NCBI GenBank assembly: GCA_011523655.1
Contig: WTGH01000048.1
Coordinates: 52,217-116,216 of the forward strand
Length of the DNA stretch: 64,000 nucleotides
Source: Rhodospirillaceae bacterium
Lineage (GTDB): Bacteria > Pseudomonadota > Alphaproteobacteria > Bin65
Direction of reading: 5' to 3'
The notes under the pieces: generated by a model
Databases searched by the model: none
What the model saw: only the letters and a program-made list of their open reading frames with translations
What the model was told of the DNA's origin: nothing
In this document: positions 8,084-15,118 of the stretch, piece after piece
How the letters are laid out: every line of letters starts with the position of its first letter
How positions within the stretch are numbered: the first letter of the stretch is position 1
Position numbers and translations under genes: made by a program

Positions 8084-8362
8084 ATGATTCGGAGCTTCCG
8101 CTGCAAGGACACCGAGCGCCTTGCCAATGGCTATCGGGTGCGGCGTTTCGTTGGCTTCGAGCGAGTTGCGCAGCGCAAACTCGCGCAACTGGACGCCGCC
8201 GCAACACTGGACTTTCTCCGGGTTCCGCCCGGGAACCGTCTGGAGGCGCTTCGGGGCGACCGGAAAGGCCAATACAGCATCCGGATCAATGACCAGTGGC
8301 GGCTCTGCTTCCGCTTCGTCGATGGAGACGCGTGGGATGCCGAGATCGTCGATTACCACTGA
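8084..8362 (+). CDS. higB: HigB/RelE-superfamily mRNA interferase toxin
   Basis: A 92-residue toxin beginning MIRSFRCKDTERLANG, with the family core LRVPPGNRLEALRGDRKGQYSIRINDQWRLCFRF and the C-terminal AEIVDYH. The basic β-hairpin residues and final His match HigB proteins that cleave mRNA on the ribosome. The start at 8084 is preferred over upstream alternatives because TTGGAAGG sits 6 bases before it and alignment to the family begins there. It is followed 22 bases later by higA, the reversed toxin-first order typical of this family, and is preceded by a perfect palindromic operator. Confidence 0.9.
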   Translation: MIRSFRCKDTERLANGYRVRRFVGFERVAQRKLAQLDAAATLDFLRVPPGNRLEALRGDRKGQYSIRINDQWRLCFRFVDGDAWDAEIVDYH

Positions 8363-8384
8363 TCTCAATCGAGGACACACCGAC

Positions 8385-8678
8385 ATGACCTTGTTGGAAC
8401 CGGTACATCCCGGCGAAGTTCTCAAGCACGATTTCATGGAGCCCTTCGGCTTGTCCGCCACGGCGCTGGCGAAGGCGATCGGGGTCACGCCGGCGCGCAT
8501 TGCCGAGATCGTCCGCGGCCGCCGCGGCATCACGGCCGAGACCGCGCTGCGTCTGGCGCGCTACTTCGGCACCGACGCCCGGAGCTGGATGAACCTCCAG
8601 GACCGGTATGAACTCATGCTTGCGGAACGGAACGAGGCTTCCGCCCTGCGCGCAATTCGTCCGCGCAAATCGGCGTGA
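8385..8678 (+). CDS. higA: HigA-family antitoxin (XRE-type HTH)
   Basis: A 97-residue protein starting MTLLEPVHPGEVLKHDFMEPFGLS, the hallmark HPGEVL opening of HigA antitoxins. A helix-turn-helix follows (residues 25-60: TALAKAIGVTPARIAEIVRGRRGIT), then a family helix TALRLARYFGTDARSWMNLQDRYEL. It neutralises HigB and, with it, should bind the palindrome at 8050-8073 to autoregulate. It begins 22 bases after higB, in the same operon. Nothing is truncated, so the pair appears functional. Confidence 0.92.
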   Translation: MTLLEPVHPGEVLKHDFMEPFGLSATALAKAIGVTPARIAEIVRGRRGITAETALRLARYFGTDARSWMNLQDRYELMLAERNEASALRAIRPRKSA

Positions 8679-8756
8679 GCGCGGCCGAATCGGCCCGATG
8701 CGACGCGATCCGTCTCCTTCCGGGAACCCCGGAAGCGCAACGAGACCCCAAAGCTT

Positions 8757-8785
8757 TTGACCTGCAAAGGGCCGCCCGCTAGGGT
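8757..8785 (+). promoter_or_regulatory. Candidate sigma-70-type promoter of the Rieske/ABC operon
   Basis: TTGACC (8757-8762) and TAGGGT (8780-8785) are separated by 17 bases, 35 bases before the first start codon of the operon at 8820. No other promoter-like pair stands out between higA and this gene. Confidence 0.4.
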
Positions 8786-8819
8786 CGCGCCTGTCCCGGA
8801 AAACGACGACCGAACCGGC

Positions 8820-9062
8820 ATGACCAGCCCGCGCATGACCCACCCGCTCGCCGGGATCGACTATCCCCGCCAGTGCCGCGACTGGGAGGAGACGCCCTAT
8901 ACCAAGGCGCTGGGCGATGCGCTGGAGAGCCTGTTCGACCGCAGCGTCCACGATCTCGACGGCATCGTCGCCGGCCTGAACGAAGCCGATGTGGCGCCGC
9001 CGGACGGCGGGCGCTGGACCGCCGAGATATTCCAGGCCGAAATGGCCCGCCTCGGCGCCTGA
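8820..9062 (+). CDS. Small recombinase-like HTH-domain protein
   Basis: An 80-residue protein with a short leader then WEETPYTKALGDALESLFDRSVHDLDGIVAGLNEADVAPPDGGRWTAEIFQAEMARLG. The second half resembles the helix-turn-helix found at the end of serine recombinase-like proteins (LNxxGVxxPxGxxWT). Stand-alone versions occur beside ring-hydroxylating oxygenase and transporter genes. I start it at 8820; an in-frame upstream start at 8757 would begin inside the promoter. It heads the operon, 28 bases before the ABC ATPase gene. A regulatory or structural role is possible but unproven. Confidence 0.65.
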   Translation: MTSPRMTHPLAGIDYPRQCRDWEETPYTKALGDALESLFDRSVHDLDGIVAGLNEADVAPPDGGRWTAEIFQAEMARLGA

Positions 9063-9090
9063 TCTGCGGTCCGGACCGCTTCTGGCGCCC

Positions 9091-9882
9091 ATGCTTCGGC
9101 TCAGCTTCAAGGAGGTCTCGCGCTATTTCCCGCCGGTGCGCGGCCGGACCGGCAGCGAGGGCGTGCTCGCGGTCGAGGGCGTCAGCATCGACATCGCGGA
9201 CGGCGAGGTCGTCGCGCTGATCGGGCCGAGCGGCTGCGGCAAGAGCACCCTGCTCAACCTGGCCTCGGGCCTCGACCGGCCGTCGCAGGGCGAGATTTTC
9301 GTCGACGGCGAACCGGTCAGCGGGCCGAACGAGCATGTCGCCTTCATGCTCCAGAAGGACCTGCTGCTGCCCTGGCGGACGATCCGCAAGAATGTCGAGT
9401 TCGGCCAGGAAATCCGCCGCATGGACGCGGCGCAGCGCGAAGAGCGGGCGCGGAAGTTCCTCCACCGCTACCATCTGGACGGCTTCGCCAACCATTATCC
9501 GCACGAACTGTCCGGCGGCATGCGTCAGCGCGCGGCGCTTGCCCGCACCATGATGATGGACCCGGACGTGCTGCTGCTCGACGAGCCCTTCTCGGCGCTC
9601 GACGCCCAGACCAAGATGGTGCTCCAGCAGGACCTGGCCCAGACCGTGGCGGAGGAGAAGAAAACCGCCTTCCTGATAACCCACGACCTGGTCGAGGCGC
9701 TGGCGCTGAGCGACCGGGTGCTGGTGATGTCGCGCCGGCCCGGCCGGATCATCGAGGAAATCCCGGTCGATATTCCCGGCCGCGACGACCCGATGCGGCG
9801 GCGCCAGCACGAGAAGATCGGCCCGATGACCGCCCGGCTGATGTCGCTGCTCGACATCGGCAAGGTCGAGCAGACCGTCTGA
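9091..9882 (+). CDS. ABC transporter ATP-binding protein (nitrate/sulfonate/taurine type)
   Basis: A cytoplasmic ATPase of about 263 residues. Walker A is GPSGCGKST (around residue 50), the Q-loop MLQKDLLLPW, the signature LSGGMRQRAALARTM, Walker B VLLLDEPF and the H-loop LITHDLVEA. The layout matches the SsuB/TauB/NrtD group that imports sulfonates, nitrate, thiamine precursors or aromatic acids. The start at 9091 gives the family's usual N-terminus. Its stop overlaps the permease start (TGATG). No periplasmic binding protein gene is present in this operon. Confidence 0.93.
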   Translation: MLRLSFKEVSRYFPPVRGRTGSEGVLAVEGVSIDIADGEVVALIGPSGCGKSTLLNLASGLDRPSQGEIFVDGEPVSGPNEHVAFMLQKDLLLPWRTIRKNVEFGQEIRRMDAAQREERARKFLHRYHLDGFANHYPHELSGGMRQRAALARTMMMDPDVLLLDEPFSALDAQTKMVLQQDLAQTVAEEKKTAFLITHDLVEALALSDRVLVMSRRPGRIIEEIPVDIPGRDDPMRRRQHEKIGPMTARLMSLLDIGKVEQTV

Positions 9883-10748
9883 TGGCGGACGGCGCCCCGC
9901 TCGCGGTCACGCCCGACCGGGCGCCGGCGGAATCCGCCCGGTTCAGCCTGGCGTCGGCCGTCCAGCGCCGGGAGGTCTGGCTCAGCGCGCTGGCGCTCGT
10001 CGCCTTCCTGGCCGGCTGGGAATGGGGCCCGCCGCTGCTCGGCATCGCGCCCTACAACATCCCGCGCCTGTCCGCCGTGTTCGAGGAAGGCGTCCATATG
10101 TGGGTGAACGGCGAGTTGCTGCGCCACACGCTGATCACCTGCTTCGAGGTCATCGTCGGCTTCGGCCTCGGCTGCCTGATGGGCGCCGTGATGGGCTACG
10201 TCCTCGGCATGTCGCGGCTGATGGAAGTCGTCGCCTCGCCCTATATCCTGGCGCTCCAGATCGCGCCCAAGGTCGCCTTCGCGCCGCTGTTCGTCATGTG
10301 GTTCGGCTACAACATCACGCCGCGCATTCTCACCGCGATCCTGATCGTGTTCTTCCCGGTGCTCATCAACGTGCTGACCTCGGTGCGCAGCGTCGATCCG
10401 TCGATGATCGACCTCGCCCGCCTGTTCAAGGCGACCCGGGCGCAGATCTTCTGGAAGATCGAGTTTCCCTGGTCCCTGCCCGCCCTGTTCAGCGGCCTGC
10501 GCATCGGCGCGACCCTGGCTGTGATCGGCGTCACCGTCGCCGAGCTGGTCGGCGGCAATGTCGGCCTCGGCGCCGAACTGGCCAAGGCCGAGGGCGGCGC
10601 CAACACGGCCGGCGTGTTCGTCACCATCATTCTGCTTACGGTGATCGGCATCCTGGCGTATGTTCTGGTCATCCTGGCCGAGCGGGCGGTGCTGCGCTAT
10701 GCCCCCCAGCGGCCGGCCGGGGGAGCGGCCGGCGACATCGCCGGCTGA
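9882..10748 (+). CDS. ABC transporter permease (SsuC/TauC family)
   Basis: An inner-membrane permease of 288 residues with about six transmembrane helices. The first is LALVAFLAGWEW (residues 35-50), and the EAA-type loop for ATPase contact is IDLARLFKATRAQIFWKIEFPWSLPALFSGLRIGAT in the second half (read here in segments). It works with the ATPase encoded immediately upstream, with which it overlaps by one base. The adjacent cupin and Rieske genes suggest an aromatic or N/S-heterocyclic organic acid as cargo. This is inference from context. Confidence 0.92.
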   Translation: MADGAPLAVTPDRAPAESARFSLASAVQRREVWLSALALVAFLAGWEWGPPLLGIAPYNIPRLSAVFEEGVHMWVNGELLRHTLITCFEVIVGFGLGCLMGAVMGYVLGMSRLMEVVASPYILALQIAPKVAFAPLFVMWFGYNITPRILTAILIVFFPVLINVLTSVRSVDPSMIDLARLFKATRAQIFWKIEFPWSLPALFSGLRIGATLAVIGVTVAELVGGNVGLGAELAKAEGGANTAGVFVTIILLTVIGILAYVLVILAERAVLRYAPQRPAGGAAGDIAG

Positions 10749-10784
10749 CGGGAAAGACGGGAAAGAAGAGCGAGGGAGACAGGC

Positions 10785-11309
10785 ATGGCCCCCGATTCCG
10801 GTCCCGCTCCGGTCGAGACGGCGGCGGAGCCGCTGGCGGCGCGGATCGAGACCCGCATCGCCCGCTACGCCACGCGGACCTACGATTGGGACGCGCTGAA
10901 ATTCCAGGCCGATTTCGATCCGAAATACCGGCGCGCCCAGATGCGCTACATGGGCACCGGCGGCACCGGGGTGGACAGCGACGCCAACACCGTGCCGTCC
11001 GAGCATTTCACCTTCTCGACCATGGTGCTGCCGCCCGGCTGCGAGGGCCCGCTGCACGTCCATGACGACGTCGAGGAGGTCTTCTTCATGCTGCGCGGCC
11101 GGGTGCGCCTGTTCTTCGAGGACGGCGGCGAGCGCTGGGAGACCGAGCTGGGCGAGCGCGACCTGATCTCGGTGCCGCCGGGCGTCTATCGCGGGCTGCT
11201 CAACGAGTGGGACGAGGAAGCCCTGATGTGCGTCATGCTCGGCGCCTCGAAGCCGCAGATCCCGACCTACCCGCCCGATCATCCGCTGGCGTCGGTCAAG
11301 CGCGGCTGA
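10785..11309 (+). CDS. Cupin-domain protein
   Basis: A 174-residue protein with a single central cupin barrel. The metal-binding motif reads PPGCEGPLHVHDDVEEVFFMLRG (two His and a Glu, residues ~85-105, cited in part) and the second motif is LGERDLISVPPGVYRGLLNE. The first 60 residues are an extension rich in charged and aromatic residues. Such proteins can be dioxygenases, isomerases or ligand-stabilising partners. Its place between an importer and a Rieske oxygenase suggests action on the imported compound or an early intermediate. A GGGAG site precedes the ATG. Confidence 0.85.
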   Translation: MAPDSGPAPVETAAEPLAARIETRIARYATRTYDWDALKFQADFDPKYRRAQMRYMGTGGTGVDSDANTVPSEHFTFSTMVLPPGCEGPLHVHDDVEEVFFMLRGRVRLFFEDGGERWETELGERDLISVPPGVYRGLLNEWDEEALMCVMLGASKPQIPTYPPDHPLASVKRG

Positions 11310-11344
11310 GCGGCGGCAGGATCATCCGGGCGGAGGAAAGACGC

Positions 11345-12358
11345 ATGACAACCGGCGCGGAGATCGACGCCCTCCTCGAAACCGGCCTGCCGGAACAGTG
11401 GTACGCCCTGCTGCCGGCGAACTGGGTGAAGGACGAGCCGGTCGGCATCACCCGTCTGGGCCGGCGCCTCGTGCTGTGGCGCGACGGCGGCGGCGCGGTC
11501 CGCGTCCACACCGACCGCTGCCCCCACCGCGGCGCCCGGTTCAGCCAGGGCCATGTCATCGACGGGCTGCTGACCTGCACCTATCACGGCATGCAGTTCG
11601 ACGGCGACGGCACGGTCGTCCGGGTGCCGGCCTATCCGGGCTGCCAGCTGGAGGGCATGCAAGGCGTCCGGACATTCCCGGCGGTCGAAAAGGCCAACTG
11701 CATCTTCGCCTGGATGGGCGAGGGCGAGCCGGCGCCGCTGGCCTTCCCGGAGGAGTTCGACGATCCGGAATGGTCGCATTTCCTGTGCACCGGGACGTGG
11801 CAGGGCAGCTACCTCTACGCCCTGGAGAATGTCGTCGACCCGATGCACGGCACTTATCTGCACGCCAAGAGCTACACGCTGGCTTACGGCTCCGGCGCCG
11901 ACGAGATGGAGATCGAGCGCACTGGCGACGGCTTCACCGTCCGGCGCACCCAGCAGGTCGGCATGAATTTCGACTGGACCGAGTTCCATTCCACGGGCGC
12001 GGACTGGGTGCGCCTCGACCTGCCCTATCCGCCGGGCGCCGGGCCGGGCGGCATGTTCCGGATTCTCGGTTACATCACGCCGGTCGATGCGGACGCCTGC
12101 CAGGTCTTCTTCTGGCGCCTGCGCAAGGTCGGGGGCTGGCAGCGCGACCTTTGGCGCTTCATGTACAAGAGCCGGCTCGAGGAACGGCACTGGCATGTGC
12201 TGGAGCAGGACCGGGTGGTGATCGAACAGATGGAGCCGCCGGAAGCCGAATTGCTCTACCAGCACGATATCGGCGTCACCCACCTGCGCCGCCTGCTGCA
12301 AAGGCGCGCGCGGGATCATCTGAAAAGCCGCGCCGCGCCACAGCTTGCCGCCGAATAG
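11345..12358 (+). CDS. Rieske non-heme iron oxygenase, alpha subunit
   Basis: A 337-residue ring-hydroxylating or O-demethylating oxygenase. The Rieske [2Fe-2S] ligands are CPHRG (around residue 60) and CTYHGMQF (around residue 80). The mononuclear iron site is visible as ENVVDPMHGTYLH near residue 165. The C-terminal half has the catalytic-domain β-sheet, with WHVLEQDRVVIEQM near the end. A GGAGG site lies 6 bases before the ATG. It follows the cupin gene by 35 bases. No ferredoxin or reductase gene is nearby, so electron partners must come from elsewhere. The length suits the phthalate/vanillate-type one-subunit group. Confidence 0.9.
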   Translation: MTTGAEIDALLETGLPEQWYALLPANWVKDEPVGITRLGRRLVLWRDGGGAVRVHTDRCPHRGARFSQGHVIDGLLTCTYHGMQFDGDGTVVRVPAYPGCQLEGMQGVRTFPAVEKANCIFAWMGEGEPAPLAFPEEFDDPEWSHFLCTGTWQGSYLYALENVVDPMHGTYLHAKSYTLAYGSGADEMEIERTGDGFTVRRTQQVGMNFDWTEFHSTGADWVRLDLPYPPGAGPGGMFRILGYITPVDADACQVFFWRLRKVGGWQRDLWRFMYKSRLEERHWHVLEQDRVVIEQMEPPEAELLYQHDIGVTHLRRLLQRRARDHLKSRAAPQLAAE

Positions 12359-12705
12359 CCGGATGCTGTCCGCCGTCTATTGCCCGTTGGCCGGGAGCCG
12401 CCATTCTCTGACACACGACCCGAAACCCCATTGTGTCGCCCCGGCCGACCAACCGGAGAGCCGGGGGCCGGGGCCTGCCCTGAGCCTGTCGAAGGGGACG
12501 ACCCGAAAACCGGAACCCGCGCCCCTGGGCCCCGGATCTCCGCTCCGCTCCGTCCGGGGCGGCATGGAGTATTCGTTCGGAAAAGGCGCCGCACGCACTT
12601 CGGTGTGCAGACGCCGAGAGTGCACGCAACGCCGTAGGGGAGGATTTCAAACCCTCCCCTACAATCCCGATTGCGCACTTCCGCTACCCGCAGGTTGACG
12701 CGCCG
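12359..12705. other. Intergenic region with dispersed repeats
   Basis: No supportable gene. It contains a CCTGAGCCTGTCGAAGGGG unit (about 12479-12497). At 12529-12560 lies a palindromic element of the GCCCCGGATCTCCGC...GTCCGGGGC type, seen again at 18865-18896 and, diverged, at 63971-64000. A CCCTCCCCTAC/GTAGGGGAGG inverted repeat at about 12634-12663 could act as a hairpin. The apparent short reading frames here are by-products of the repeats. Confidence 0.7.
12529..12560. repeat. Dispersed palindromic repeat, family B, copy 1
   Basis: GCCCCGGATCTCCGCTCCG and its continuation CTCCGTCCGGGGC form an imperfect hairpin with CCCCGGA/TCCGGGG arms and a GCGGAG-type core. It matches 18865-18896 at nearly every base. 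Confidence 0.75.
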
Positions 12706-13467
12706 ATGGGCCTCCTCGACGGCAAGATCGTGGCGGTTACGGGCGCCGGGCGCGGGCTTGGGCGAGCGTTTGCGGAGGCCGCGGCGGCGGAGGGGGCCGC
12801 CACGGTGATCGTTGCGGAACTGGTCGAGGACCGGGGCCGCGAGACGGCCGCGGCGTTGGCGGCTCGCGGTGTCGACGCTCCGTTCATCCCGGTCGATCTC
12901 GGCGATCCGGCGAGCGTCGCCGCCTTGGGCCGGGACATCGCCGCGCGCTACGGCCGGCTCGACGGGCTGGTCAACAATGGCGCGGTCGCGGCCGGCGTGG
13001 GCGGGAAGACCTTCGAGGAGATCGACGTCGAGGCCTGGGACCGGGTCATGACCGTCAACGTCCGCGGCACATGGCTCGCCGTGAAGGAACTGGCGCCCCT
13101 GTTGCGCAAGGCGGAGGGCGGCGCGCGCATCGTCAACCTCGCGTCCGACACCGCGCTCTGGGGCGCGCCGAAGCTGCTGCATTATGTGGCGAGCAAGGGC
13201 GCCGTCATCGCCATGACCCGCTCGCTGGCGCGCGAACTCGGACCGGACGGGATCGCGGTCAACGCGGTCGCGCCCGGCCTGGTCATGGTCGAGGCGACCG
13301 AAGATGTCGCGCAGGCGCGCAAGGACCTCTATGTCTCCGGCCGCGCCATGCCGCGGACGCAGCACCCCGACGATGTCGTCGGCGCGGTGATGTACCTGCT
13401 GTCCGAAGGCGCGGCCTTCGTCACCGGGCAGGTATTGCCCGTCAACGGGGGGTTTGTATTCAACTAG
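12706..13467 (+). CDS. SDR-family oxidoreductase
   Basis: Classical short-chain dehydrogenase of 253 residues. The cofactor motif is TGAGRGLG (residues 13-20), the NNGA motif appears in LVNNGAVAAG, and the catalytic set is Ser in NLASDTALWG and YVASK (around residues 150-160). The C-terminal GQVLPVNGGFVFN is typical. It should oxidise or reduce an alcohol/ketone with NAD(P). It lies after a 347-base repeat-containing gap from the Rieske gene and 2 bases before the hydrolase gene. Substrate unknown. Confidence 0.9.
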   Translation: MGLLDGKIVAVTGAGRGLGRAFAEAAAAEGAATVIVAELVEDRGRETAAALAARGVDAPFIPVDLGDPASVAALGRDIAARYGRLDGLVNNGAVAAGVGGKTFEEIDVEAWDRVMTVNVRGTWLAVKELAPLLRKAEGGARIVNLASDTALWGAPKLLHYVASKGAVIAMTRSLARELGPDGIAVNAVAPGLVMVEATEDVAQARKDLYVSGRAMPRTQHPDDVVGAVMYLLSEGAAFVTGQVLPVNGGFVFN

Positions 13468-13469
13468 CG

Positions 13470-14330
13470 ATGTCTCTTCCCGAAATCGAAATCGTCCAAA
13501 TCGGAAGCCGGCCCGACGAGAACAGGCAGATCGAAATCCGGCAGGCCGGCAGCGGGCCGGTGCTGTTCCTGCTGCACGGCATCGGCTCGGCCTCGCGCGG
13601 CTGGATCCACCAGTTTCCCGCCTTCGCCGGCCGCTACCGGGTCATTGCCTGGGGCGCGCCGGGCTACGGCCGGTCGACCGATGTGGACAGCGAAACGCCG
13701 GTGCCGCGCGACTACGCCCTGGTGCTGCGCGACCTGTTCAATGCGCTGGAAATCGAGCGCGCGATCCTGTGCGGCAATTCCCTGGGGGCGCTGTTCTCCG
13801 CTGCCTTCGCCAACATCGCGCCGGAGCGGGTCGCCGGCCTGTTCCTGTCCGACGCCGCCCAGGGCCACGGCCGGCTGTCCGAAGCGGAGCGCGAGGCGAA
13901 GCTGCGCGCCCGGCTCGAACCGCTGGAACGGCTCGGCGTCGAGGGCATGGCGCAGGCGCGCGCCGGCAACCTGTTGGCGCCCGACGTGCCGGAGGAGCTG
14001 CGCGACACCGTCGCCGGCATCACCGCCGAGATCCGCCCGGTCGGCTACCGGCGCGCGGCCCGGGCGCTCTCGATGGGCGACCTGATGGCCGAGATCGCCG
14101 GTTATAACGGGCCGATGGCCGTAGTCTGCGGCGCGGAGGACCGGGTGACGCCGCCCGACAGCAACCGCGAGATCGCCGCGAGCCGGCCGCAGGCAAGCTT
14201 CACGCTGATCCCGGGCGCCGGCCATCTGCCCTATATCGAGCAGCCCGATGCGTTCAACGCGCTGCTCGCCGGATTTGCCGATCCGCTCGCCGATCCGCTC
14301 GCCGATCCGCTCATGGGGGCCGCCCGATGA
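13470..14330 (+). CDS. Alpha/beta hydrolase
   Basis: A 286-residue α/β-hydrolase. The oxyanion region is LLHGIGSASRGW (residues ~32-43), the nucleophile elbow GNSLGALFS carries Ser at about residue 108, the acid is in CGAEDRVTPPDS, and the catalytic His is in IPGAGHLPYIEQP. This resembles ring-fission-product and enol-lactone hydrolases such as PcaD/MhpC. The C-terminus ends in a three-fold DPLA repeat encoded by a 12-bp tandem duplication (14280-14315). The gene overlaps the next SDR-like gene by 4 bases. Confidence 0.88.
   Translation: MSLPEIEIVQIGSRPDENRQIEIRQAGSGPVLFLLHGIGSASRGWIHQFPAFAGRYRVIAWGAPGYGRSTDVDSETPVPRDYALVLRDLFNALEIERAILCGNSLGALFSAAFANIAPERVAGLFLSDAAQGHGRLSEAEREAKLRARLEPLERLGVEGMAQARAGNLLAPDVPEELRDTVAGITAEIRPVGYRRAARALSMGDLMAEIAGYNGPMAVVCGAEDRVTPPDSNREIAASRPQASFTLIPGAGHLPYIEQPDAFNALLAGFADPLADPLADPLMGAAR
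14280..14315 (+). repeat. 12-bp tandem repeat at the 3' end of the hydrolase gene
   Basis: GATCCGCTCGCC occurs at 14280-14291 and 14292-14303, and GATCCGCTCATG at 14304-14315. It encodes DPLA-DPLA-DPLM. The last copy runs into the coupling region before the next start at 14327. Confidence 0.85.
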
Positions 14331-15118
14331 ATCTGGGACTGTCGGGCAAGCGCGCGCTGGTGACGGGCGGCTCCTCGGGCATCGGCCTGGCGACGGTGCG
14401 GCTGCTGCTCGAAGACGGCGCGCGGGTCGCCCTGTGCGGCCGCAGCGCCGACCGGCTGAACGCCGCCGCTGCGCCGCTTCGGGAGCGTTTCGGGGACGCG
14501 GTGCTGCCCATTGTCTGCGACGTGCGCGACGAAGCGGCTGTCGACGCAATGCGCGATCGGGTGCTGGAGGCTTTCGGCGGACTGGACATTCTGGTCAACA
14601 ATGCCGGGCAGGGGCGGATCGGCACCTTTGCCGATACCGACGACGCGGCTTGGCGCGATGAGTTCGACCTGAAATTCTTCTCCGTCATCCGGCCGACCCG
14701 CGCCTTCCTGCCGGCGCTGAAAGCAAGCGGGGCCGGCAGCATCGTGGTGGTCAATTCCCTGCTCGCGCGCCAGCCGGAGCCGCACATGGTCTGCACCGCC
14801 GCCCTGCGCGCCGGCGTGCAGAACCTCGTCAAGTCCATGAGCGTCGAGTTCGCGCCCGACGAAGTGCGGGTCAACGCCATCCTGCTCGGGCTGGTCTATT
14901 CGGGCCAGTGGCAGCGCCGGTACGAAGCCCGGTCCGACCCGGCCCAGAGCCTGGAGGACTGGATGGCCGCGCTGGCGGTGGAGAAGAACATTCCCCTCGG
15001 CCGGCTGGGCGCGCCGGAGGAAGCGGCCTCCGCGGTCGTCTATCTGGCATCGCCGGCCGCGGCCTACATCACCGGCGCGTCGCTCGAAGTCTCCGGCGGG
15101 ATTTCCCGCTTTGCCTGA
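14327..15118 (+). CDS. SDR-fold protein lacking the YxxxK active site
   Basis: A 263-residue SDR with an intact cofactor loop (TGGSSGIGLA, residues 13-22), LVNNAGQG and a candidate Ser in VVVNSLLARQ. Where YxxxK is expected the sequence is HMVCTAALRAGVQNL, so the Tyr position is Thr (or Cys) and the Lys is Arg. The fold is otherwise complete, including SLEVSGGISRFA at the end. It may use another chemistry, bind rather than turn over a ligand, or partner another SDR. The start overlaps the hydrolase stop (ATGA), and the 3' end overlaps the ThDP enzyme gene by 8 bases. Confidence 0.85.
   Translation: MNLGLSGKRALVTGGSSGIGLATVRLLLEDGARVALCGRSADRLNAAAAPLRERFGDAVLPIVCDVRDEAAVDAMRDRVLEAFGGLDILVNNAGQGRIGTFADTDDAAWRDEFDLKFFSVIRPTRAFLPALKASGAGSIVVVNSLLARQPEPHMVCTAALRAGVQNLVKSMSVEFAPDEVRVNAILLGLVYSGQWQRRYEARSDPAQSLEDWMAALAVEKNIPLGRLGAPEEAASAVVYLASPAAAYITGASLEVSGGISRFA

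Noticed and set aside
12380..12700. Several short frames in the Rieske-SDR gap
   Set aside because: They are created by the family B repeat and CTGTCGAAGGGG-type units and show no protein pattern.
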